A stretch of DNA of 64,000 bases from Magnolia sinica (lineage: Eukaryota > Streptophyta > Magnoliopsida > Magnoliales > Magnoliaceae): NCBI RefSeq assembly GCF_029962835.1, contig NC_080587.1, forward strand, positions 58,495,528 to 58,559,527. Reading direction: 5' to 3'. Made by a program: the position numbers and the translations under genes. A model generated the notes under the pieces. That model was not told the origin of the DNA and searched no databases. It was given only the letters and a program-made list of their open reading frames with translations. Below are positions 23,201 to 35,200 of the stretch, in pieces; positions within the stretch are counted from its first letter, which is position 1, and each line of letters begins with the position of its first letter.

Positions 23201-26200
23201 GATCCAACCCAGCTTTTCTGCAAACTCCATTGGGATGATCTCCATGCTAGCAGAATGCCACCGACACTTCCTATAGAGTCGAGGATTACCCATTTAGTGT
23301 CTTTGGCCTTCCAGAGAGTACCCATCAGCCTATCATTGAATCGGCTAGCCTTAGTTTCCTGAAGGCAGATTACGTCTGAATTCTGCCTGTCACAGGAGTC
23401 CTTAATTAGGCATCTTTTTTGTTTGGACCCCACTCCCCTGACGTTCCAAGAAATAATCTTCATTGAGGAACTGAGCTACCCCGAACTCCTTGGAACCCAT
23501 CTGAATTGCCTGGAAACGACGCAATACTTTGCAATTCTCTGCTACTACAAGATATGGAACGCCGACTTCTAGGGGATTTCATTGCTGAGAGGGGACAACT
23601 GCGAGACTCCACACATTGGAATAATGCTATGTAATCCTCCAGGCAATCTCCAAAGGATAAACCTAAGGATTTGCCGACGTGAACCACAACGTCTCGGATC
23701 CACATCTTTTTCTGAATAATCTGTATCAGATTAGCTCTATTTGAGTCCTCCGTAATCTTCTTATCCCCGGCTTCTTCGTGGATTGGATTAGTACCAGTTC
23801 AAATCTAAAGCAGTTCAGCTTCTATTACATATATGTCCGGGACCTCCTGAAAGAGGGTGAGAAGGCCATGATCTGATCTATCACAAAAAGAGGATAAAGG
23901 GGAAGATAACAGAGAAAGGGGGGAAGAGGGGTTATCTGATTGAGCTGACTCGTCGCGAGAAACGACTGCCAATTTGATTTCATTGTTAGAGAAGGGGGCT
24001 TCAAGAGCCGAAGCTTCCTCACTAGAGATTTGTGGAAAGTCCAAATTGTCCATCCTAGGTCTCATCCAAGATTTAACAAAGAGTAATGAAGAATAGAAGG
24101 GGACAATATGATCAGTTACCCACTGGCTGCTGTAGAACTTCAAATTTTGAACCATTAATCGAAATGCTACTTATGTTATTGGATCTTGATCTGGCACCGA
24201 CAATAGAATGGAAGTATCATGTGTTTTCGTCACCAGCCTTCAGCCAAAGGGCCCTTGACCTCTGTCTTCATTTAATTGCCCGTTGATTGGCGACTCTAGC
24301 ATAGTCACCTTTGAGGGATTCCTTGAGAACTTTGTCCTCATCAAATAGGGGATTTGATTCCTCCAGCAAATCGAGTTAGAAGTAGACGCAGCCTCGAGTT
24401 CGACCTCAGATTTCTTCCTCCAATTGATCAGATAAGCTTTAAGAGTTTAAGTTTTTGACTTAGATGAAAATTGGGCTACCTGAAGCTGAAAGTGAAGTCC
24501 ACCAAATAGAAACCAGGGAAGGGAAGCCATGAGAACTCAAATCTGATAGGCTTGGGGCCCCAACTTTCATTGACCCAGTCCAACAGAACATGACAATGGT
24601 TTGAAGCAGGCTGGGGAAGGCCGTGTTAAATGACGGGATAAACCTCAAGCCAGGCCGGGGAAATGAGAAATCTATCAAGATGAGAGAATTTTTTTATGTT
24701 TTATTTTATTTTTTTGGGGTGAGGGATTGACCATTAGACCAAATAATTTTTCACATTTAGAAGGAGATCAATAAGGTTGTTATTCCCCACCCAATCCGTG
24801 AACATTTTCTTGCTCCTAGTGATGCGGCTGTCATTTGCTTTCTCATATGAGAATTGAACGACATTAAAATCACCTCCCAGGCACTAAGTGAGGGGCCACT
24901 TCTCCTCAATAGCATTTAAATGCTCCCAGAGAAGATGTCCCGAAGGAGCAAAACAGGGGCATAAGCTAGTGTTTGAACTTACTGTATTTGTTGTTGGCAA
25001 CTTGAAAAGAGGTAAAGAAATAGTTCAGAAGATTCGAAAGGGCTGTCGTTAATGAATGTAATCCTCCCCTCCAAAATATAAGTGTGGCCGCATATACCTT
25101 GAAAGCTTCTTCTCAACTCTTTTGATGGTAGGGTCCCAAAATGATATTGCTCTTGTATCACCCCTTAGGGGGGAAGGCCGGGATAGGACGAGAAAGTCAA
25201 TTTCATACATCCCAGTTGCTTCACGAGATCACCAACCACCCGTTCATCGACCTTTTTGGTTGGGCATAGGTGATGCGAGGCTAGAATCTCGCTTTTATTG
25301 CTTGGAATGGGGGCATTTCGTGTCAGAAGGTTTGTGTTGAAACTAGCTCTTGATAGGATTGTGGACAATCTTAGAAGCAACATAAATTTTTTATTATTTT
25401 ATTTTATTTTTTGAATGGTAAAGATGTTGATTGCTTTTTGCAAAATACTACTACTAATACTATACAAAGCGCTATGAAAACTGAGAAACTTCCAGCTTCT
25501 CAAAAAAAGAACATGTTTCTCTTCTAAATTAGAGTCGGACCCCTTAAAAATATGGGAGCCCCAAGCCTAGGCTAAAATAAATCACTTGGTTCCGTTGAAA
25601 ATCATTCATTGCGACTCTCATTTATTGTCGAATATTCTACTGTTTCTTTCTTTCCACAGAGCCTAGAAGAAGACCAAAAAAGCCAAACCTCCATAAAGCA
25701 TCCTTTTTCCTATCAGCAAATTATGTCGCCTTCCAAGTAAGCATCAACATTGCAATTGACTCCGGCATCTCTCACTCTCCTCCAAACATGTCAAAGACTC
25801 ACCTCCAAATGTTAGCCGGCACCTCACGATGAATCAACAGGCGATTGCTCGTCTCTTCATTCCTCATGCATAGGCTGCAAACATTTGCAATAATCATCTT
25901 TCTTTACCAAATCTTATCAATAGTAAGAAGCTCATCTATCGCAGAAATCCATCCAAATGTTACCACATTCGGAGGTCATGGGAATCACCAGATTTGGGCT
26001 ATTGGACCAACTCCATTTTCAATAGAAGGAATGGAATAATAGGGCATGTTTTATAGTAAAGCCTATTCATTGGAATTGGTATTTTTAAAGGCTTAGGGGA
26101 ATGTATTGTGCATGTGTGCTTTTCTTGGGTGTAGTTGAGATGAAATGGAAGGAACATTCAGAGACGAGAGTCAATTTTGAGGAGTCTATTTGTGTTTTGG

Positions 26201-29200
26201 TTGGCAAAGTTTGGTGATCCCTCGTGTGCGCTCGTGTTGCTCTAATTTTTCAATTTGGAAAATTTCTTTTTCGATTGTAAGAAAAAGAAAAAAGAGAGTC
26301 GGGACAGATTAAATGTAGAAAGTAGGAAATAGGAAAGTGGATGCATCACACATAGTGTTTTGGCGCTTCTATATATATTCGTTGGCCCATATAACAGGCA
26401 TTAAAAGCCTTTGTTTTATGTTTATGCATTTGTTTAAACAATAAAAAGAAGAAAAAAAAAAAGTTTCTGTTTGTGCATGCATGTGCGCACATGCATGCAT
26501 CTATAGCTTGGATTGGAATATCCGTATTTTATCGGCTTGATACGATACAGGATACGACCTTGTATCGGTCATATTGGTAACCGTTGAACTGTATCGGTGC
26601 TGATATTATGTACCCCGTATTGATCAGACCGATACGGGTATAAAAGGGCAGAAACGACCCCTATTTTCCCCTTTTCAATCTCTCTCTCTCTCTCTCTCCC
26701 TCATTTCTCCTCCAAGCTTTGAAATCCCTCGAATACAACAATCGTAAGGGATTTACGGCGCCGTTAACAACAACTTGGAGGATCAAAACATCGATTTTCA
26801 GCTGATTTTTAGGATCGAAACAATTCGGGGTCGGTTTTGAAAAAATCAGAAAAGAGGTTAAAAAATCAATTTTTTGCTATTGATCTTTATTCTAATCCAT
26901 ATTTATGTTTATTATACCCCTAGCTCTACAAAAAACTACCATATTTGAAGATCGTTTTGAGCTTTTTTTTATTTTCTTGGCATTTATGCCCGATTTTTGT
27001 ATATTTTTTGATTTTTTTTTTTTTAAATTATTATTTTAAATCTGACCTCATATCTGTACTGATGACCCATTTTTGATCTAGATCTCATCGAAAAAAAGTT
27101 ATTATTATTATTAATCTGACCCATTATTATTATTAAATCTATCGAAAAATTGTAAATTCTAGATTTTTGTTAATCTAATCACAAATCTGGAGAGGAGATG
27201 GCTTTTAGATCAAATCTACCTCAAATCTGATAAAAACTAAAGTTTTTTTTTTTTTTTTTTTTTTTTTGTTTTTTTTTGTTTTTGTTTTTTGAATTCGAAA
27301 ATTTTGAAAATTCCAGATATATATGTATATATATGTTTTTGTTAATTTTTTTTAATATGTTGAAACTTGAAATGTAATGCATGTCTAGGGGGATGCAAAT
27401 TTCTTGGTTGCTTCAATTTCAATTTCATATGCTTAGTTTCTTAGTTGATGTCTTGATGATGCAAATTGATAATACTTTTTTACATACGTGATACACCTCA
27501 CCTGTAACACATTCTCCAAGCAAGCACGTACTAGTGAATAGACTAGTGAGTACTGGGTAGTGATACTTCTTGGACATATTAGGCTATTAGCAATATATGA
27601 TATCAATTTATGACATATATCAACAGTTTATATGAAAAAAAAAAAAAAAATCAACGCCAGAACTTATAGTAGGTTAACCCCCTAGGACAACATTCTTACC
27701 AAAGAATGGTCCGATATGTCATTGAATACATGTTCAAAAATAAAATAAAATGATGGATTTGTGAATATCTCATTCCTCCCCCCCCCCCCCCCCCCCCCCC
27801 CTTTTTTCCATATTTTTTGGCTTATAAAAATTCTGACAGATGTGGCCCCGATTCTGATACGCGATGCTGTATTGTATCATTTTCCGCGGGTCGATACGGC
27901 GTCCGATACTGTCATTCAGAACCATGACGTATAGAGGGGGCTTTTGTTTATGATTTTGTACATATGAGAATTGTCGTCCATGCATCACCAGTCTCAAATT
28001 TATTTATTTTTTCTTATCTTAACATTGTGTCAATTTACTTTTTCTGACAATTCATTTTATGCAGGCCGGAATTGGGACGCGTGGGAGGACCTGCTGCTAC
28101 CTTTAATCGTGGTCCTGGGTAAGCCTCCTATGCTAAAAAAAAATCATTTTATGGTATCTCGTGTTTCTTTTTGATAGATGGGGACTGCTCGCATACAATT
28201 GGTTGCATGTTACAACCCATTTTTATTTTTTTGAATGGCAATACAAGGTTTTATTAGCACGAAACAGAAATAGAAGTGTTGAAAAAGAAAAGAAAGGAAA
28301 AGGGGTGATGAGAGGTCTATCCTCTTCCATACCAAAAGAGGGGGAGCCTACAATCCGAAAATCTCTTCCAATTTACAAACTTGAATTGGGGAACCCCTAT
28401 AACCCATACAAGTTCCCTTCCTTTACCCTGTAGGAGATCACTTCATTCCTTTCCGATTTGATGTTAAAAAAATTCTATTATTCCATTCTCTCTAAAAGGA
28501 CCAAAGACTGGACAAAAGGCGCAGAAGTATTAGTATTTTCTTTCTTTTCAAAAGGACCCCTATTGGCAGTTTCCATGGCAGGAGCAAAAGCTTTAATCGA
28601 CCTCGATATAAACCTTGCAAATCAAATATAGTTGGAATTCACCCCCATAGGGGAGACATGGCGTGGTGCATTGGATAAAAATATGTTCACAGGTTCTGCA
28701 TCATTGAGGTAGAGGGTGCAAGTGCTCATATGACCATTTTCCTCTTGAGCAATGTTTGCAATATTGGTATTGACGAATGTATCACACCCTTGGGATATGG
28801 AAACATACCGGGTATCGCATAATGTATTGTTGTTTTTGGGAAACATTGGAAAATTGGTCAAAATTTTCAATGAAACCTAAGGGGATGTTAAAAAAGACAT
28901 TAATATACGTAGAACTGAAAAGATCACAAAAAATGAGTGCACATGATAAGTTTCCTTTTGATAGGGTCTAGCGCAATCAGACAAAAGTGATGTAACTATA
29001 TTCATAATCTATTCATATATAATTTAAATCATCGAAGGCATGTATGAAAACACAACCAATACATTCAAAAGCCAAATTTGTCCTACAATGTACTTAGCAT
29101 TTATTTAAAAAAATACATTTAAATTTTTTTTTTTTTTTTATAATTTTCTAAAAAGATAAATTTATTTTTGAAAATAAATAAATGAGTGTGACTGATGTTA

Positions 29201-32200
29201 AGATTAGCATTCATTCATAAATACATAAATATAAGGCATAAATAACATCTCCTCAATGTATTGTCAAAAAATTTATTTGTTTATTTATATTTATATTTTT
29301 TTTTTTCAAAAATCCAAAAAGTTTCTGTCAATCCATAGATCAGCTCCAAGCACTCTCACATGATTTTTTTACACTCTAATTGCAAATCAAATGGGTGAAA
29401 TCGGAGAAATTTTGAATTTTCTCCAAATGCGAGAATCAAAGTTCAAAATCCATGATTGAGCATGCAAAATCATTGATTATTAACTTTATTCCACATATTC
29501 CAAGCAATTTAAACAAGAGAAAAATGTTTAAATTAGCACAAACTTACTGATTAGGTTTCTAGTACTACATGCCCTCTTATCTCGATTTCCGTACCAAAAT
29601 CTCATTTTCTTGAGCCATGATTGTATTTGAAAGACCATATGCTAGAACTTTCACAATTTTCCATCTCATGTCGTTGTTTATTCTTTTCTTTATTCATCAT
29701 TGTTTAGATGTAGCCAAGACTTTTCATTTTTTTTTTTTTTTAAAATTATAATTGAAACCAAACTAAGTGTGCATCCACACCTTGGTATTACCTGAATTGA
29801 TTGCATGAAGTTGCTATAACCAAGGCCAATTATGAATTCTTAAAACTCATGATGAAATTGCAAGATGCAACTTGTGAGAGGAGAAACCTGAACTTAAAAA
29901 TTTTCCTGCTAAAAATAAAATCTGGTGACACATCATGAGAACAGAGGAGAGCTTTTCTTGTCGGAATGACAATAAAGATCAGCTATAGTCTATTCTCTTC
30001 GCAATGTTCTGTTTGCATTAATTCAAGACCATGCTTTTTGAAAACCAAAGGTTGAGTCTTGTGATCCTGGCATCCAATTTTCTAAGTTTCTTTAGCAAAA
30101 TTGCAATTCCGCATACAAGAATACAAACAGAGATGAGATATCCCCCAAAATCTAAAAATAATTTTAAAAAACAGTAGAATGAAATCAACAAAGAAATTCT
30201 AGCAGAAGAAAGACTCGAGAACAAATGTCTCTATCATCATCATTATATAGCCTTGTCTCATCTATTTGGGGTTGGCTTTAGAATGCCTATTTGGGCCATA
30301 ATTCTATATTCAACCCTCTCTTTGGTCAGTTAACAACCCTTCATTTCCCATTTCACCTCCTCGGTTGAAGTCATTGTAGATCTTCTTTCTGTCCTCTTTT
30401 AAACCCTTCAACCCTTGGCAATTGATACCTCCGTACCGGAGCTGTCTTTTATCTTCATTTTACATAAGAGTATGACTGAACCACCTTAATCTGCTTTCCA
30501 TTGTTTTATCTCTTTTAGTGACTACTCCTAGGTTGCTTTAGATGACCTCATTCTTGATTCTATTCTTCCTAGTCTTCTAATGCATACAATTTCAGCACCG
30601 TTATCTCTTGAACACAATCTTTGGTTATGTTACCTTCTAACTGCTTAACATTTTGCTCCATATTGTATAACCCACTGAATAATTATCTTGTAAGATTTCT
30701 CATTGACTTTCATGGGCATGTGGCAGTCGCTCAATGTTATAGAGACATCTCAATTCTCAACTTAATCCGCATAAGCTTTGAACCATCATTTACCGTCTGC
30801 ACATCTTCTTGAAAGAGCAAGGCGTTCGAGAGTCAATGGGGGTGTTTGGTTGTAAAGCTGGAAGTTGGGACTTGTGCTGGAGTGAATGGAGTACTTTTAG
30901 AGGCCCCATCACACTTATAAAATTTGCAATGTTAAATATGTTAGTCTATTACATGGTGTTATTTCAATGTTCAACAAGCATCATCAACAGGTGAGATTCC
31001 ATCTAGGGGGGGAATGAAAGAGAAGTGTAAGTTCCACTTGGTGGAATTGGGAGGTGCGCAAGCTACAGGAGCAAGGGTTTGGAGTAAGAGAGCTCAAAAT
31101 CATGAACCAAATCCATTTATGCAAATATTCATGGTGGTTCGGAAAAGAGTATTAAAAAGCTTATGGAAGCAAATTATATCCTGTAGGTATGGTGCGTGTG
31201 AGGGTAGTTTACTAGGAAGTTGTTTGAATACAGAGTATTGAGAATTTGGAAAGTGGCCTTTATGGGGAAGTACTACTCCAAACATTGTCTTATGAGGGCG
31301 AGGGTGGTCTCGGATTAGTTTTTTGCTGGGAATATGTACCTTTATATCAAGATTTTTCCATGTGATATATGGTCACGATTAGTATGTAGGAAGAAATGAT
31401 TGTGCAATGCTTCTCAGGGAATAGGTGGTTTGGGATCCGTGCTCCTGAAGAAACCTTAGAAGTGATGAAATGAAAGAATTTAGGGATTAGGACCAAGTAC
31501 CTCAGTTGCACTTCTCCAACAAATCACCCAATCTGTCTGTTTTTGCTTCAACCTTGTCCCCACTTCTAACAACCAACATCTTATACCCCTAAACAGAAAT
31601 GGCAAGATGGTGTTAAATTTTCATCCTTCCAATGAAGACAAGTATGCTCGCAAATGCGCTCTTAGCTCTCAGTTGCATGATCCTTCTAACTAGGTGCCGC
31701 TCCTTCTTCTGATCACTCTTAGGATTTGCACTCCCACTTCTGCTTCCTAGCCATTTATACTTGCCAACATTTTGAAACGGTTGCTTCCCCACTTCCGCAC
31801 CTGAATCTGTTGCCACTTGGCTTCACACTTTGTGTAACTGTAGGGTATATGAGAGAAGACTTCCGAATGATCTCATATAACCCCTTCTCCCATGTATTGC
31901 TTCCGTAGTATGTCTTTTGTTTGGTTCTGATGAAATTATCATTGACATAAAAATTGGCCAAGGTAGTGATACGATTGCTTCTAGGATTTTTTTGCCATCA
32001 ATTTCAAGTAAAGCCTCACAACTATAAATGTTCTAACTGAAGAGCACTCCAATACTCCATCTTTATTATGCTAATTTGTAAGATTGTAGACTATGGAGCG
32101 TTCCTCCAAACCTTCAATTTTTCTTATGTCCCTCTATCTTCGTCAGTCACACTGTCATATGCAAAAAAAAGAAGAAAGGAACTTATCCAACAAATGTCTC

Positions 32201-35200
32201 AAGGCCTTTTGTACACACTGCAGAAACAATCGAAAATCCTATACCTTTGTCGCGACCCATTGTGGGCCTTAATTTCACCAATTGACTGGTTTGAGCTTAT
32301 GATCATTTGGTTGTCAAGTGGTGATGATATTAGGGGTTTATCATCATTTAAGTTGTGGATCTAGAGTCTCTAGACATTATGATTTTATTATTTTGGTAAG
32401 TTAGGATTTAAAAAATAAAAAATTAATACAACTTTGTAAGGGGTTAATGGGGTTGAAAATCCTTTTCGTTTGGAAATGTTTCGGTGTATTCGAAGGCAAT
32501 TACATTAGAAGTATGGTCTAGATTTTGTTAGAACTAGAGGGTTTTGGCCTATATCTAAAAGCATGTAAATATACTGTGGCCAGATTGTTGAAAACAAACG
32601 AACTAATGTTTGTTTCCTATTTCCTGTGATTGGAAATACTAGAAGTGGGACACTGATACTCATGCTGTGTAGTTTCAATAAATAACATCAGTTTTACTCA
32701 TTAGAAATTCTTATTTCTACCCTTAGTGTGTGTGGTAATAGTTGCTGAAATTACAGTTTTAGCATCTGTCATGCATCACCGCAATCCATTGATTAACCCT
32801 TGAAAACTATGCTACTCAAGTACAGAAACAAACATCGAATACAAGGAGTTGGTCTGGCAATCCACCAAATTACAAAATCTTACGATATGGGTATATCAAT
32901 TATCGCACATGAGCGTTGGATAGGTATTCCTTTGTGTGTGTGTGTGTGTGTGTGTGTGTACAATGCTCGAAATATCAGTGCTGCGCTATGTATCGCACCC
33001 TTGGGATACAGATAAGTATTGGTTATCGCACAGGATATATCGTTTGTATCGCATAATTTATCGCACTTTTTGGAAAACATGGGGAAACATTAGGAAAATG
33101 GTTGAATTTTTTAATGAAACTTCAGAGATTGTTAAAAAAAAAAACCTTAATACACACTTTTAAATCATTACTTCTCAAAAAAAAAGGTGCACATAATAAA
33201 TTTCCTTTGTATAGGGTCCTAAACTATGTGTTATCTGATTGAACTAAGGCAACTATATTCAAATACAATGCATAACATTTATAGATGTATCAAGACATGA
33301 ATGAAAACATGACAAATGCATTCAAAGCAAAAGACATAGGCTGATCATATCAACAGGTCGGATGGTAAATAAACATTCAGGTGGCCCCTATGAAGTTTTT
33401 AATGGTGGGGATTTAATTATGACTATTTCATGTGGTATGGTCCACCTATGATTCGGATATGCTTCATTTTTAGCATCATGCCCCAAAATGAATTGTCAAA
33501 ATAGATGGACCATGTGGATGTAAGGCATATACATCATAGTGGGCCCCACAACGTCATCTGTCGTCTGGGTTTGGAGAGTGGATAAGGTGAGACCTCGACC
33601 TCACCCAAGAGGGTGTGGCCCTTACCGTGGGGCCCACCTTGATGTATGTAATATGTATCCATGCTGGCCATCCGTTTTTCCAAATCATTTTTGTTTTAAC
33701 ACGCGCGCACACCGTTTTTCCAAATCATTTCTGGGCATTATCTAAAAAATGAAGCATATCCAATTATCAGGTGGACCATACCATAAGAAACAGTGGTGAT
33801 TGACTGTCCTACCATTAAAAACTTCTATGGACGCACCTTAATGTTTCCTTAGTGCTTATTTACCATCCCATCCAACCTATTGATAAGGTCACATGAGCTT
33901 AGATGAAGGGAAAAAACAAATTTCAGCTTGATCCAAAACTTTTGTAGCCCATTAACGGTCAATCACAACTTATTCTTGTGGTCCACCTAATGATTGAATC
34001 TGCTTCATTTTTGGAATAATGCCCTAAAATGATCTAGAAAAATGGATGGACAGCGTGGATACATACATACATCAAGGTGGGCCCCACGGAAATCATTCAC
34101 TGGAAGTCCCTGTGCTGGGATGCTAGGTGTGGCACACCATTATGTTTGTGAGAAATCCACTCTGTTCATCCGTTTTTCCTGATAATTTTAGGACATTAGA
34201 CCAAAAATCAGGTGGATCCAAAACTCAAGGTGGCCATACGAGAGGAAACAGTGGGGATTAAGTGACCACCATTGAAACATTTGTATGGCCACAAAAGTTT
34301 CGTATCAGGCTAAGTTTTGTGTGTTTTCACTTCATCCCAGTGGGAATGACCTTATCAGTGGTTTGGATGGCATATAAACATCAAGGTGGAGCCCAAGAAG
34401 GTTTCAACTAGTGTTTCAAATAGCGCCTGTAGCGTACGCTACGTAGCGTAGCATGGTCGTAGCACTACGTAGCGTCCAAAATAGCGTAAATCCCCTGTAA
34501 CGTACGCTACAGGGGTCATAGCACGCGTAGCGTAAGCTACAATGTTTGTTTTTTTTACTATTTTATTTTTTAAAATTATTTTTTCATGATTTCTTTGTTT
34601 CTAATGTTGAGGAATGTGACACTTGTATTGTACTTGATACTTTTAACTTATGGGATTTTTATTTCTTTTCATAATTGTGACTTGTGGTTTCAATTAGACA
34701 TTATTAATTAAAGTGGTTTGCTTAGAAAGTTGTTGATGTGATAATTATTTGATTTGGCTTACGTATGTAGATTAGCTTTTGATAAATGATAACTAATAAC
34801 TTTTTTGAACATGCTTATAATTGATAAAATGAATCATCTTTTAGGCATTTTTGTATTTTTTCCTTTTTTTCACTATTTATTATATTTATCCTATTTTTAA
34901 ATTAAAAAATAAAAGTATCGTGTAGCTTACGCTACACGCTACGTATTTACGCTACGCGCTATAGAGGGCTGAGTGCTACACATCACGCTACTGCTATTTA
35001 AAACACTGAGTTTCAACAGTAGCCAAATTTTTCCCTAGTTTTCCCTTTCGTATGGATGCCTTGAGTTTTGGATCCACCTTATTTTTGGTCTCATGTCCTA
35101 AAATGATCTAGAAAAATGGATGGATGGAGTGGATTTCTCACAAAAATTACAGTGGGCCCCACCAAGCATTCTTATGAAAGGCTTTGGTAGGAAATCGACC

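Larger units (their letters stand above)
19767..23946 (-). mobile_element. LINE-A, near-full-length L1-type retrotransposon inserted in LINE-B
   Basis: About 4.2 kb on the minus strand. The 3' tail AATAAAAAAATA-like lies at 19,767-19,783, and a GACT direct repeat flanks the insertion (19,763-19,766 and 23,947-23,950). An ORF1 3' part (about 23,460-23,940) precedes ORF2, which starts at 23,463. Removing the insertion restores the surrounding LINE-B frame, which defines the borders. It is one of the better-preserved elements in the window, but ORF2 is broken. Confidence 0.85.
12806..28064 (+). other. ALY: ALY intron 4 (15.3 kb), a nested transposon stack
   Basis: Bounded by GTATGT and TTTTATGCAG. 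Its content is an old LINE (14,157-14,714, 19,522-19,766 and 23,947 to about 24,965), a younger LINE inserted in it (19,767-23,946), an hAT element also lodged in it (14,715 to about 19,521) with a MITE in its transposase, another LINE fragment (24,966-26,010), and a CGATACG-rich element (about 26,510-27,930). The stretch 12,876-14,145 shows no recognisable element or gene. Confidence 0.85.
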
